Shown here in pieces: positions 11,067 to 19,983 of a stretch of 64,000 nucleotides of DNA. The number at the start of each line of letters is the position of its first letter. Position 1 is the first letter of the stretch. Source of the DNA: SAR86 cluster bacterium AG-313-N18. GTDB lineage: Bacteria > Pseudomonadota > Gammaproteobacteria > Magnimaribacterales > D2472. The stretch spans positions 1 through 64,000 of the forward strand of contig QBVY01000002.1 of the NCBI GenBank assembly GCA_003283765.1, given 5' to 3'. The notes beneath the pieces were generated by a model, which worked only from the letters and a program-made list of their open reading frames with translations, was not told the DNA's origin and did not search any database. The translations under genes were made by a program, and so were the position numbers.

Positions 11067-11736
11067 CTCTGGGTTCACATTTACAAGGGTTAAGGATCAA
11101 ATGATTCGGCAATTACTTGATATGGGAATAAAAGATTTTCGAATTCTTGATGCTTTAAGCCAAGTCCCAAGACACATTTTTTTAGATCAAGCGCTGTGGA
11201 GCAGAGCATATGAAAACAGAGCATTAACTATTGGATATAAGCAAACAATTTCTCAACCCTATATCGTTGCACGAATGACGGAGCATTTACTTTCTAATAC
11301 GTCAAAAAGAGGAAAAGTCCTTAATCAGGTTCTTGAGATAGGATCTGGTTGTGGTTATCAATCAGCAGTATTATCTCACTTTGCAAATGACGTATGTGCA
11401 GTAGAAAGGATCAAACCTTTGGTTTCAAAATCACGCGAAAATTTACGCGAGTTAAAAATCAGAAATGTTATTGTTAAACATGCAGATGGATTTAATGGTT
11501 GGGAAGAAGACTTAAAATTTGATGGAATAATTTGTGCAGCGGCTCCAAGACAATACCCAGAAGAGTTGCTTGATTTATTGGAGATTGGAGGAAAACTTGT
11601 GATCCCTGTTGGCCTTGAAGGAAAACAGAAACTTTACGTTATAACTAAAAAGAGCGAGACTGAAAATGAAGAAATAATCCATGAAGAGGTTGCATTTGTA
11701 CCAATGCTGCCAGGCATTTCTAACGGAGAAGTTTAA
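11059..11736 (+). CDS. pcm: Protein-L-isoaspartate O-methyltransferase
   Basis: Repairs isoaspartyl residues in damaged proteins using S-adenosylmethionine. The SAM motif VLEIGSGCGYQSAVLS, the following AVERIKPL, the substrate-binding stretch IGYKQTISQPYIVARM and the region DGFNGWEEDLKFDGIICAAAP are typical. It starts with GTG, overlapping surE by eight bases. Length 225 is slightly above that of the E. coli protein. surE-pcm is a conserved pair. Confidence 0.94.
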   Translation: MSSSGFTFTRVKDQMIRQLLDMGIKDFRILDALSQVPRHIFLDQALWSRAYENRALTIGYKQTISQPYIVARMTEHLLSNTSKRGKVLNQVLEIGSGCGYQSAVLSHFANDVCAVERIKPLVSKSRENLRELKIRNVIVKHADGFNGWEEDLKFDGIICAAAPRQYPEELLDLLEIGGKLVIPVGLEGKQKLYVITKKSETENEEIIHEEVAFVPMLPGISNGEV

Positions 11737-11738
11737 GG

Positions 11739-12461
11739 ATGAAAAATCAAATTAAATACTCATTGGCTGGGTTTTGCATGGGAGTTGCTGAACTGATTCC
11801 AGGTATTTCCGGTTCTACTGTTGCAGTAATTTTTAAGATTTATCCAAACTTAATGACAATATTAAGCCAGTTACGATTAAAAAATATAACTTTAGGCTTT
11901 CGATCTCTTTCAGAAACATTTCAACTCAACCTTTCCATGCCTTTGATATTGTCCATGACGATTGCTGTTATTTTCTGCTCTAGAGGAATTAACCACTTAT
12001 TGACTAATTATGAGGAAACATTTTTTTTATCTATGGGTTTATTAATGATTGCATTATCTATTTATGTAATTAATTTTTTCAAACATCTTGCGGAGGATAA
12101 GAAACTACTAATCTTTTTATCTTTGGGGATTATTATCGGATTCATGTTGCAAGAATTAAATATAGGCTCAGGAAATATATCTATTCCTTATTTACTCTTA
12201 AGTGGAATATTGGCTTTTTCATTTTTCTTAATACCCGGAATTTCTGGAAGTGCTATGTTGGTAGTTTTGGGAGTTTATAGCCCAATCATTCAAGCAATTT
12301 CAACCTTTGATTTTGCTTTATTGGCACCGTTTGCGTTAGGCTGTCTAATATCTCTTTTACTTTTGCCTAAATTAGTTTTATCAATATATTCTTCTCATGA
12401 GCTAATATTAATACATATTTTTTCAGGTCTTATACTGTCATCAGGCATATTTTTACTATGA
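11739..12461 (+). CDS. DUF368 membrane protein, probable undecaprenyl-phosphate translocase (PopT-like)
   Basis: Polytopic membrane protein of 240 residues with about seven hydrophobic segments. Two copies of PGISGS (residues about 21-26 and 168-173) lie in the two halves, indicating an inverted internal duplication typical of DUF368. Members of this family have been reported to return undecaprenyl phosphate across the inner membrane for reuse in peptidoglycan and envelope glycans. The position two bases after pcm and overlapping the nlpD-like lipoprotein gene by four bases fits an envelope role. Family call is firm; the transport function here is inferred from the family. Confidence 0.8.
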   Translation: MKNQIKYSLAGFCMGVAELIPGISGSTVAVIFKIYPNLMTILSQLRLKNITLGFRSLSETFQLNLSMPLILSMTIAVIFCSRGINHLLTNYEETFFLSMGLLMIALSIYVINFFKHLAEDKKLLIFLSLGIIIGFMLQELNIGSGNISIPYLLLSGILAFSFFLIPGISGSAMLVVLGVYSPIIQAISTFDFALLAPFALGCLISLLLLPKLVLSIYSSHELILIHIFSGLILSSGIFLL

Positions 12462-13108
12462 TCAAATTTGATAGAAAATTATTAATAATTTTAACTTTAT
12501 TAATTTCAAGCTGTTCTAGTTTGGAGGTTTTAAAACAATCTTATAAAAATTTTTCAGCTCCACCTATGGATGAATCTTATGTCGTTCAACCAGGCGATTC
12601 CATTTGGTCTATTTCAATAAATTTAAATTTAGATGCAGAAGAGTTGATTAAAAATAATAATTTAAAAAAGCCATACACCATCTATCCAAAGCAAAAATTA
12701 ACTCTTTCAGGAAATTTTTTAAAAATTCATTCTATTCAAAAGTCTCAGGCCATCAAATGGCATCACCCCTTGGGAAAAGGATCAAAAGTAGCTATAAAGG
12801 AAGATTCCTGGTTAATTTTTAAAGAGCCTAAGGGGCAGCCTATTCACTCTATTCATGTTGGCAAGGTAGTAGTTTCTGGGCCTGATATTCCAGGCTATGG
12901 AAATTTAGTTATGATTTCTCATCCAGATGGTTATTTAAGCCTTTACGCTCATTGCGACAAAATATTTGTTAAGCAAGGTGATGATGTTACAAAGGGTGCA
13001 ATGATTGCGCATATTGGAAATTCAGAAGCAGCATACCCAATGTTAAGATTTCAGCTTAGAAAAAATGGAAAGCCTGTTAGAGCTGAGAAATTGAATTCTC
13101 TCTTTTAA
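12458..13108 (+). CDS. nlpD: NlpD-like lipoprotein, LysM plus degenerate LytM domain
   Basis: Outer-membrane lipoprotein that would activate a septal amidase such as AmiC. A signal peptide with lipobox LISSC (lipidated Cys near residue 19) is followed by a LysM peptidoglycan-binding domain (YVVQPGDSIWSISINLNL..., about 42-88) and a LytM/M23 domain (about 105-216). The M23 metal ligands are degenerate: the first His/Asp motif is absent and LRFQL replaces the usual HLHFE, as in activator-type LytM proteins. At 216 residues it is much shorter than E. coli NlpD. It follows surE-pcm as expected, but rpoS does not follow. Confidence 0.85.
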   Translation: MIKFDRKLLIILTLLISSCSSLEVLKQSYKNFSAPPMDESYVVQPGDSIWSISINLNLDAEELIKNNNLKKPYTIYPKQKLTLSGNFLKIHSIQKSQAIKWHHPLGKGSKVAIKEDSWLIFKEPKGQPIHSIHVGKVVVSGPDIPGYGNLVMISHPDGYLSLYAHCDKIFVKQGDDVTKGAMIAHIGNSEAAYPMLRFQLRKNGKPVRAEKLNSLF

Positions 13109-13120
13109 ACAATTTAATAT

Positions 13121-13447
13121 TCACTGTCTTTCCAGAAGATGTTTCTTTTCTTTGATCTCGGAAAATTCCTTGGCCTCAGGGAGCTCATCTTTTTCTTCAG
13201 TGATGTTGGGCCACACTTCACTCAGTTCAGCATTAATTTCAATAAAGTCTATTTGATCTTCTGGAAGCTCATCTTCAGAAAAAATTGCATCAACAGGACA
13301 TTCTGGTTCACATAAGGCACAGTCAATACATTCTTCTGGGTGAATTACCAGAAAGTTTGGACCTTCATAGAAACAATCAACAGGGCACACCTCAACACAG
13401 TCAGTATGCTTACATTTTATACATGATTCAGTAACTATGAATGCCAT
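13121..13447 (-). CDS. fdxA: Seven-iron ferredoxin FdxA ([3Fe-4S][4Fe-4S])
   Basis: Small electron carrier. [37 protein letters not shown] followed by [18 protein letters not shown] is almost identical in pattern to Azotobacter ferredoxin I, with ligands for a 3Fe-4S and a 4Fe-4S cluster and the acidic C-terminal extension ([19 protein letters not shown]). 108 residues, normal. It is convergent with nlpD, 12 bases apart, and divergent from recA. In pseudomonads fdxA sits between rpoS and mutS, so it marks a remnant of that region. Confidence 0.95.
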   Translation of the reverse strand: MAFIVTESCIKCKHTDCVEVCPVDCFYEGPNFLVIHPEECIDCALCEPECPVDAIFSEDELPEDQIDFIEINAELSEVWPNITEEKDELPEAKEFSEIKEKKHLLERQ

Positions 13448-13510
13448 TGCTTGTTGTGAAAAGTTAGGTTTAAAAAGATTTTAACAATGAGTTATGAACA
13501 AGTCAGCATG

Positions 13511-13544
13511 AATTTGATAATATTTAATTTACTTTTATCAAATT
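13511..13544. repeat. Perfect 10-bp dyad abutting the recA -10 box
   Basis: AATTTGATAA (13511-13520) and TTATCAAATT (13535-13544) are exact inverted copies with a 14-base centre. The right arm ends directly at a TATAAT. The dyad lies in the fdxA-recA divergent spacer and could be an operator serving either gene. No known regulator is assigned. Confidence 0.5.
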
Positions 13545-13550
13545 TATAAT
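13545..13550 (+). promoter_or_regulatory. Consensus -10 box of recA promoter
   Basis: Exact TATAAT immediately upstream of the LexA box and 33 bases before the recA start codon. No good -35 box sits at the standard distance, so strength cannot be judged. Confidence 0.55.
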
Positions 13551-13551
13551 A

Positions 13552-13571
13552 TACTGTACAAACATACAGTA
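13552..13571. promoter_or_regulatory. LexA (SOS) box of recA
   Basis: TACTGTACAAACATACAGTA is a near-perfect palindrome with the gammaproteobacterial CTGT-N8-ACAG core and TA flanks. It starts one base after the TATAAT, so LexA binding would cover the transcription start. This indicates that a LexA-type SOS response exists in the organism, although lexA is not in the window. Confidence 0.9.
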
Positions 13572-13583
13572 AAGGAGTTAATT

Positions 13584-14591
13584 ATGTCAGATAAAGAAAA
13601 AAACTTAAATGAGACTTTATCCCAAATTGAAAAGCAGTTTGGTAAAGGAACTGTCATGAAAATGGGGGATAGGGAAATTGTGGATATGCCATCAGTTTCT
13701 ACTGGTTCACTAGGCTTAGATATAGCGCTAGGTATTGGCGGCCTCCCAAAAGGAAGAGTTGTAGAAATTTTTGGGCCAGAATCATCTGGAAAAACAACTT
13801 TAACGCTTCAAGCCATTGCTGAATGCCAAAAAGCTGGAGGTACTGCAGCTTTTATAGATGCTGAGCATGCACTTGATCCAAATTATGCTGAAAAATTAGG
13901 TGTGAATGTAGATGAACTTTTACTTTCGCAACCTGATACAGGAGAACAAGCCCTGGAAGTAACAGATATGCTTGTAAAGTCTGGAAGCGTAGATTTGATT
14001 GTTGTAGACTCTGTAGCCGCTCTCACTCCGAGAGCAGAGATTGAAGGTGATATGGGTGATCATCATATGGGTCTTCAGGCTCGCTTGATGTCACAAGCAC
14101 TAAGAAAAATTACAGGAAACATACAGCGTTCTAATGCCATGGTTATATTTATTAATCAAATTAGAATGAAGATTGGAGTTATGTTTGGTAATCCTGAGAC
14201 GACTACTGGGGGCAACGCCTTAAAATTTTACTCCTCAGTTCGACTAGATATTAGACGTATAGGGGCTGTTAAAGAAGGTGAAGAAGTTGTCGGAAATGAA
14301 ACCAGAGTTAAAGTAGTAAAGAATAAAGTTTCTCCACCTTTTAAGCAGGCCGAGTTTCAAATTATGTATGGTGAGGGAATTAACACAGAAGGCGAGATTT
14401 TAGAACTAGGTCAAAAGCTTGAGTTGGTTGAAAAATCTGGATCTTGGTATAGCCATAATGGCGAAAAAATTGGACAAGGCAAAGTAAACGCAAGTAAATT
14501 TTTAAAAGAAAATACCAAGATTAGAGACAGTCTAGTAAAGGAAATTAGAAAAGCTTACATTCCGTCAGTGAATAAAACAGCTAAGAAATAA
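13584..14591 (+). CDS. recA: Recombinase RecA
   Basis: Forms filaments on single-stranded DNA, catalyses strand exchange and stimulates LexA cleavage. Seen: Walker [10 protein letters not shown] (about 64-72), [22 protein letters not shown] (Walker B and loop L1), [29 protein letters not shown] (loop L2) and [15 protein letters not shown]. Length 335 is slightly shorter than E. coli, the loss being in the acidic C-tail. Start ATG with AAAGGAG upstream. Regulated by the LexA box just upstream. Neither recX nor cinA flanks it. Confidence 0.98.
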   Translation: MSDKEKNLNETLSQIEKQFGKGTVMKMGDREIVDMPSVSTGSLGLDIALGIGGLPKGRVVEIFGPESSGKTTLTLQAIAECQKAGGTAAFIDAEHALDPNYAEKLGVNVDELLLSQPDTGEQALEVTDMLVKSGSVDLIVVDSVAALTPRAEIEGDMGDHHMGLQARLMSQALRKITGNIQRSNAMVIFINQIRMKIGVMFGNPETTTGGNALKFYSSVRLDIRRIGAVKEGEEVVGNETRVKVVKNKVSPPFKQAEFQIMYGEGINTEGEILELGQKLELVEKSGSWYSHNGEKIGQGKVNASKFLKENTKIRDSLVKEIRKAYIPSVNKTAKK

Positions 14592-14630
14592 TTATCCTTT
14601 AACTTGTTATGACGCATAGAAATTGATTAA

Positions 14631-14655
14631 GATACTCTCAATATAGGAGAGTATC
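14631..14655. promoter_or_regulatory. Perfect palindrome directly before the thiolase start codon
   Basis: GATACTCTC and GAGAGTATC flank a 7-base centre AATATAG; the last base touches the ATG at 14656. The right arm contains most of the ribosome-binding sequence AGGAG. It may be a repressor operator (for example of a TetR or GntR type) or an mRNA hairpin that hides the ribosome-binding site. Which of the two cannot be decided from sequence. Confidence 0.6.
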
Positions 14656-15834
14656 ATGTCAAATAGTGCGTATATAGTTTCAGCAGTTAGAACAGCTGGA
14701 GGAAAGAAAAACGGAAGTTTAAGTCAGTGGCATCCAGCCGATCTTGGTGCAAAAGTATTAGATGAGCTAGTTCATCAGTCAGGCATTGATCCCGCATTAA
14801 TTGACGACGTCATATTTGGATGCGTTGACCAAGTTGGTGCTCAATCAGGTAATGTCGCGAGAAATGCTATCCTTTCATCAAGTTTGCCCGAGTCTGTCCC
14901 TGGAACTTCAGTTGATCGACAATGCGGCTCGTCTCAACAAGCTATTCATTTTGCAATTCAAGCGGTAATGTCTGGAACACAAGATGTTGTAATTGGTGGG
15001 GGAGTAGAGGTTATGTCTATGGTACCTATAGGTGCAAGCATTAAAGATGGGTATGAAGCTGGTCATGGGTTACCATTTGACTCAGATGGTATGAAAGAAA
15101 GATATCCAGGCATTTTCTTTTCTCAATTTACTGGTGCAGAGCTGATGGCAGAAAAATGGAATTTGTCTAGAGAAGATCTTGATAAGTTTGCTTTAAGTAG
15201 CCATCAAAAAGCTGCAGCAGCAGTTGAGGGTAAGTATTTTGATAGAGAGATCCTCCCTATTCAAGCTAAAAATGCCGAAGGAAAAAATGATATGGTTTTT
15301 AATGATGAGGGCATAAGATATGACGCAAGTCTGGAAGCTCTATCAGGTTTGAATTCAGTTACTGAGGGTGGTGTCATTACCGCGGGTAATGCAAGTCAGA
15401 TTACAGACGGTGCTGCTGCACTTATGATTTGCAATGATGAAGGGCTTAAAAAAGTAAAAGCTGATCCAAGAGCAAGGATTGTTGGTATTAGTGTTGTTGG
15501 TGATGACCCAATAATGATGCTGGGAGGACCAATACCTGCCTCTCATAAAGTTTTAAAAGCTACTAATCTAAACATTAATGATATTGATCTTTATGAGGTT
15601 AACGAGGCTTTCGCTCCTGTTCCGTTATCTTGGGCTATTGAGTTAAAAGCGGATATGTCAAAATTAAATGTAAATGGTGGAGCAATGGCTTTAGGTCATC
15701 CTTTAGGTGCGACCGGAGCTAAGCTGATGACAACATTACTGCATGAACTTGAAAGAACGCATGGAAGGTATGGTTTGCAAGCAATCTGTGAGGGTGGCGG
15801 AACTGCTAATGCAACGATTATTGAAAGGATCTAA
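14656..15834 (+). CDS. Thiolase (acetyl-CoA C-acyltransferase family)
   Basis: Cleaves 3-ketoacyl-CoA with CoA, or condenses two acyl-CoAs. The nucleophile Cys is in VDRQCGSSQQ (residue 90), with EVNEAFAPVPLSW, NGGAMALGHPLGATGAK (catalytic His) and the second Cys in CEGGGTANATI. Length 392 is normal. No hydratase/dehydrogenase (fadB-like) partner is adjacent, so assignment as fadA, atoB or phaA is not possible. The upstream palindrome suggests dedicated regulation. The stop codon TAA abuts the convergent proS stop with no base between. Confidence 0.9.
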   Translation: MSNSAYIVSAVRTAGGKKNGSLSQWHPADLGAKVLDELVHQSGIDPALIDDVIFGCVDQVGAQSGNVARNAILSSSLPESVPGTSVDRQCGSSQQAIHFAIQAVMSGTQDVVIGGGVEVMSMVPIGASIKDGYEAGHGLPFDSDGMKERYPGIFFSQFTGAELMAEKWNLSREDLDKFALSSHQKAAAAVEGKYFDREILPIQAKNAEGKNDMVFNDEGIRYDASLEALSGLNSVTEGGVITAGNASQITDGAAALMICNDEGLKKVKADPRARIVGISVVGDDPIMMLGGPIPASHKVLKATNLNINDIDLYEVNEAFAPVPLSWAIELKADMSKLNVNGGAMALGHPLGATGAKLMTTLLHELERTHGRYGLQAICEGGGTANATIIERI

Positions 15835-17115
15835 TTAGCTACTTTTGAAGTGCTCAAAAATAGTTGAAATATCCTCAACTTTTCCAATAGAGCTTTGACC
15901 ATCTCTGTGTTTTAGCTCTATTTCATTATTTTGAAGATAATTTTTACCAATTATAATATTCATTGGAATACCAATTAATTCAGCATCCTTCATTTTAGTT
16001 CCATAACCATCTTTTCGGTCATCAAGCATCACCTCATATCCCATGGATGATAATTCGTTATATAAATCTGTTGCGGCTTTTGCTATTTTTTCATCCTTAT
16101 CAAAACCTATAGCAATAATATTTACCTCGAATGGAGTCATGGCCTCTGGCCATATGATTCCCTTTTCATCATTGTTTTGTTCTATTGCAGCAGCCACAAG
16201 CCTTGATACACCTATCCCATAGCAACCCATAAAAAGGTTCTTTGCTTTACCCTCATGATCAAGAACATTTGCTTTCATGGCATCTGTATATACTTTTCCA
16301 AGTTGAAAAATATGACCTACTTCAATTCCTTTTTTGATTTGAATGATGCCTTCTCCATCAGGAGAAGGTTTTCCTTGAAGAGATTCTAAATCCTCTCCTT
16401 CTTCTAATAAAAGTTCAGTGTTAATAGCAAAATCCGAAGAGTCACTGACCGCAATTGTATCTTCACCATTTTCAGCCAGGACATGGAATTCTTCTGAAGC
16501 ATCGCCACCAATTGCTCCTGAATCTGCTTTCACGATTTTAAATTTTAAGCCCAATCTATCAAGAATTTTTTTATAGGTTTCTTTCATTAAAAGATATGAT
16601 TCGTTCAATGACTCTTCATTTATGTTAAAGCTATAGGAATCCTTCATCAGAAATTCTCTTCCTCTCATAACTCCATATCTTGGTCTGACTTCATCTCTAA
16701 ATTTAGTTTGAATTTGATAAAGGTTTAGAGGTAATTCCTTATAGCTTTTCATGTTATTTCTAATTAAATCAGTTATTACTTCTTCATGAGTTGGTCCGAG
16801 GCAAAAATCTCTTTCATGCCTATCTTGAATTCGTAACAGTTCAGGACCCATCTTTTCCCACCTTTGAGTTTCTTCCCATAATTCTTTTGGTTGAACCATC
16901 GGCATAAGAACCTCTTGAGCTCCAGACGCATCCATTTCCTCTCGAACAATATTTTCAACTTTCCTTAATACCTTTAATCCAATTGGGAGCCATGTGTATA
17001 TCCCCGATGTAACTCTTCGTATCATCCCCGATCTAAGCATCAGTTGATGACTGATAACTTCTGCATCTTGAGGGGTATCTTTTAAAGTTGGTAAAAAAAC
17101 CTTAGACCAAAACAT
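15835..17115 (-). CDS. proS: Prolyl-tRNA synthetase, short form lacking the editing insertion
   Basis: Charges tRNA-Pro. Class II motifs are clear: [48 protein letters not shown] (motif 2) and [13 protein letters not shown] (motif 3), followed by the anticodon-binding domain (about 330-426). Length is 426 against about 570 for the E. coli enzyme: between [13 protein letters not shown] and [10 protein letters not shown] there are only some 50 residues, so the INS editing domain that hydrolyses Ala-tRNA-Pro is absent. Such short forms are standard in alphaproteobacteria. Convergent with the thiolase; divergent from the zinc-ribbon gene. Confidence 0.94.
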   Translation of the reverse strand: MFWSKVFLPTLKDTPQDAEVISHQLMLRSGMIRRVTSGIYTWLPIGLKVLRKVENIVREEMDASGAQEVLMPMVQPKELWEETQRWEKMGPELLRIQDRHERDFCLGPTHEEVITDLIRNNMKSYKELPLNLYQIQTKFRDEVRPRYGVMRGREFLMKDSYSFNINEESLNESYLLMKETYKKILDRLGLKFKIVKADSGAIGGDASEEFHVLAENGEDTIAVSDSSDFAINTELLLEEGEDLESLQGKPSPDGEGIIQIKKGIEVGHIFQLGKVYTDAMKANVLDHEGKAKNLFMGCYGIGVSRLVAAAIEQNNDEKGIIWPEAMTPFEVNIIAIGFDKDEKIAKAATDLYNELSSMGYEVMLDDRKDGYGTKMKDAELIGIPMNIIIGKNYLQNNEIELKHRDGQSSIGKVEDISTIFEHFKSS

Positions 17116-17171
17116 TTTTTATATTTGATTTTTCATTTAGTTTATAATTTTATATTTTTTTTTAGAGACTT

Positions 17172-17462
17172 ATGCCGATTTATGAATATAAATGCTCGAA
17201 ATGTGAGCATCAATTTGAAGTTATTCAAAGATTTTCAGACAATCCTATTAAAAGTTGTCCTGAATGTAATAAAAAATCAGTAAAAAAATTAGTTTCCGCA
17301 CCTTCTTTTAGATTGAAGGGTGGAGGCTGGTATGAAACTGATTTTAAAACTGGCTCTAAAAAGAATATAGTAGATACTAAGGATGAAAAACAAAAACAGC
17401 CCAAAGACCAAACCAAAACCACTGAAAAATCTAAAAGCAAAAGTTCAGATAACAAAACTTAA
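17172..17462 (+). CDS. FmdB-type zinc-ribbon protein
   Basis: Small putative regulatory protein of 96 residues. [23 protein letters not shown], then CPECNKK, form a Cys4 zinc ribbon; [22 protein letters not shown] is the conserved second block. The tail (about residues 60-96) is Lys/Thr/Ser-rich and probably disordered. Function is not known for the family. An exact TATAAT lies at 17143-17148 upstream. It precedes aspS by 14 bases, the arrangement seen in many gammaproteobacteria. Confidence 0.88.
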   Translation: MPIYEYKCSKCEHQFEVIQRFSDNPIKSCPECNKKSVKKLVSAPSFRLKGGGWYETDFKTGSKKNIVDTKDEKQKQPKDQTKTTEKSKSKSSDNKT

Positions 17463-17476
17463 ATAAGAGGATAAAA

Positions 17477-19243
17477 ATGCGTTCACATTATTGCGGAGAT
17501 ATTAATAGTTCAGACATTGATAGCAATATTGAGATTTCTGGATGGGTTCATAAACGAAGAGATCATGGTGGCGTAATTTTTTTAGATATTCGTGATTTAC
17601 ATGGAATAGTCCAAGTTGTTTTTAATCCTGATTTAAGAGAAATATTTGATACTGCAGATTCATGCAGAAGTGAGTATGTCGTAAATATTAAGGGATTAGT
17701 GAGAAAGAGAATTGAGGGAGCTATTAATTTGAAAATGGCTACAGGAGAGATAGAAATTGAAGCAAGCAGTTTAAAAATTTTTAGTTCAGCTGTTACCCCT
17801 CAATTTCCTCTTGATGACTATCAAGATGTTAATGAGGATGTAAGGCTTAAACATAGATTTTTAGATTTAAGACGTCCCGATGTTAATCAAAGGTTGGTCA
17901 AGAGATCTCAGATTACTTCAAAGATCAGATCTATTTTAGAAAATAATAATTTTCATGAAATCGAGACTCCAATATTGACAAGAGCTACCCCTGAAGGAGC
18001 AAGAGATTATTTAGTACCTAGTAGAGTGCATCCTGGTGAGTTTTTTGCATTGCCCCAATCTCCTCAGCTATTCAAGCAGTTGCTAATGATTGGCGGAATG
18101 GATAAATACTATCAGATAGCTAAATGTTTCAGGGATGAGGATTTGCGTGCAGACAGACAGCCTGAATTTACCCAGGTTGATATTGAAGCTTCATTTATTT
18201 CTACTGAAGAAATAATAGAGCTTGGAGAGGACCTAGTTATATCATTGCTTTCTGAATTTACGGACTATCAAAAAGCAGAAGTACCAAGAATTACATACAA
18301 AGAATCTGTTGAAAAATACGGGTGTGATAAGCCTGATTTAAGAATCCCACTCGAGCTTAAGGATATATCCGAGCTTGTAAGGGATGAGGAATTTAAAGTA
18401 TTTTCTGGTCCTGCAAATGATCCTTCTTCAAGGGTTGTAGCCTTGAAAGTTCCAGAGGCAGCGTCTATGACAAGAAAACAAATTGATGAGTACACTGATT
18501 ATGTCGGTAAGTTAGGTGCAAAAGGTCTTGCATACATAAAAGTTGTAGATCTAGATCAAGAAAATGGACTTCAATCACCAATACTTAAATTCTTTCAACA
18601 AGACACAATTGATTCAATTCTTGCCTTCCTAAAAGTGCAAAATAATGACATTATTTTTTTTGGGGCTGGAAAGGCAGATATTGTAAATCTCTCAATGAGC
18701 TCATTAATCAAAAGACTTGGTGAAGATTTAAGTTTAATTAACTCCTCATGGGCACCATGTTGGATAGTAGATTTTCCAATGTTTGAGAGAAATAAAGAAA
18801 ATAATCTTACGTCTTTGCATCACCCATTTACTTTGCCTGCGGTAACTATAGATGAATTAAAAAAAGATCCAGATAATTCATTGGCTTGCGCATATGACTT
18901 TGTTTTAAATGGTTATGAGCTTGGGGGCGGCTCTTTAAGAGTGTATGAGCCTTCAATGCAAAAGGAAATATTCTCTATATTGGGCATTTCTTCTGACGAG
19001 GCCAAGAAAAAATTTGGTTTCCTTTTGTCTGCTTTATCATCTGGATGCCCACCTCATGGAGGTATTGCATTTGGCCTAGATAGAATTGTTATGTTGCTTT
19101 CAGATACGACTAACATCCGAGATGTTATTGCTTTTCCTAAAACACAAAGTGCATCATGTTTGCTTACTGACGCTCCTGGCATAGTCTCTGCTGATCAGCT
19201 TGATGAGCTGAGCGTCAAGTCAACTTTTGAATCGGAGCAATAG
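17477..19243 (+). CDS. aspS: Aspartyl-tRNA synthetase
   Basis: Charges tRNA-Asp. N-terminal OB-fold anticodon domain ([10 protein letters not shown]..., [18 protein letters not shown]), class II catalytic core with [55 protein letters not shown] (motif 2), the bacterial GAD insertion (about 290-420), and [13 protein letters not shown] (motif 3). Length 588 is that of bacterial-type AspRS. The stop directly abuts the yebC start codon. Preceded by GAGGATAAAAATG, a fair ribosome-binding site. Confidence 0.97.
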   Translation: MRSHYCGDINSSDIDSNIEISGWVHKRRDHGGVIFLDIRDLHGIVQVVFNPDLREIFDTADSCRSEYVVNIKGLVRKRIEGAINLKMATGEIEIEASSLKIFSSAVTPQFPLDDYQDVNEDVRLKHRFLDLRRPDVNQRLVKRSQITSKIRSILENNNFHEIETPILTRATPEGARDYLVPSRVHPGEFFALPQSPQLFKQLLMIGGMDKYYQIAKCFRDEDLRADRQPEFTQVDIEASFISTEEIIELGEDLVISLLSEFTDYQKAEVPRITYKESVEKYGCDKPDLRIPLELKDISELVRDEEFKVFSGPANDPSSRVVALKVPEAASMTRKQIDEYTDYVGKLGAKGLAYIKVVDLDQENGLQSPILKFFQQDTIDSILAFLKVQNNDIIFFGAGKADIVNLSMSSLIKRLGEDLSLINSSWAPCWIVDFPMFERNKENNLTSLHHPFTLPAVTIDELKKDPDNSLACAYDFVLNGYELGGGSLRVYEPSMQKEIFSILGISSDEAKKKFGFLLSALSSGCPPHGGIAFGLDRIVMLLSDTTNIRDVIAFPKTQSASCLLTDAPGIVSADQLDELSVKSTFESEQ

Positions 19244-19981
19244 ATGGCTGGACATTCCAAATGGGCAAATATTAAGCATCGAAAAGCAAGGCAGGATGCA
19301 TCCCGAGGAAAAGTCTGGACCAAGGTGATTAGGGAGATCACAGTTGCTGCAAAAGGGGGCCCAGATCCAAATGACAATCCCAGACTCCGACTAGCTTTGG
19401 ATAAAGCCAATGCTGCAAATATGCCCAAAGATACAATCAAGCGAGCAATTCAAAAGGGCTCTGGAACAGGCGAAACGGGTGCAATTGAAGAACTAACTTT
19501 TGAGGGCTATGGCCCTAATGGTGTTGCTATTCTGGTTGAGACGATGACGGATAACAGAAACAGAACAGTCGCAGATGTTCGCCATGCCTTTTCTAAATTT
19601 GGAGGTAATATGGGTACAGATGGTTCCGTTGCTTACCTTTTTAACAAGCTAGGAGTTGTGCAAGTGGATCTATCTCAAGACGAAGACCAAATCATGGAGA
19701 TTGCATTAGACGCTGGTGCAGATGATTTTACTGTGACAGATGATTATTTTGAAATCATTTCTACTCCAGCAAATCTATCTGCTGTTACCGAGGCTTTCAA
19801 GAAAAAAAATATTGAAACATTATTAGCTGAAAATACAATGAGAGCCGATACTCTAGTTAATCTAGATCAAGAAGCATCTGAGAAAGTTCTTAAAATTATG
19901 AATTTCATGGATGACCTTGATGATGTGCAAGAGGTTCATACAAATGCTGAATTTCCCGAAGACTTTACTGAAGAGGGGTAA
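19244..19981 (+). CDS. yebC: YebC/PmpR-family protein
   Basis: MAGHSKWANIKHRKARQDASRGKVWTK is the hallmark N-terminus; GGNMGTDGSVAYLFNKLG and DAGADDFTVTDDYFEI are further family blocks. 245 residues, normal. Members act as transcription regulators or, in recent work on the family, as ribosome-associated factors easing translation of difficult proline-rich stretches; which applies here is not visible. It starts with no gap after aspS. In most gammaproteobacteria ruvC follows; here a different nuclease gene does, two bases after the stop. Confidence 0.95.
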   Translation: MAGHSKWANIKHRKARQDASRGKVWTKVIREITVAAKGGPDPNDNPRLRLALDKANAANMPKDTIKRAIQKGSGTGETGAIEELTFEGYGPNGVAILVETMTDNRNRTVADVRHAFSKFGGNMGTDGSVAYLFNKLGVVQVDLSQDEDQIMEIALDAGADDFTVTDDYFEIISTPANLSAVTEAFKKKNIETLLAENTMRADTLVNLDQEASEKVLKIMNFMDDLDDVQEVHTNAEFPEDFTEEG

Positions 19982-19983
19982 TA

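Noticed and set aside
14592-14655. Thiolase palindrome as intrinsic terminator of recA
   Set aside because: There is no T-run after the right arm; the start codon follows at once.
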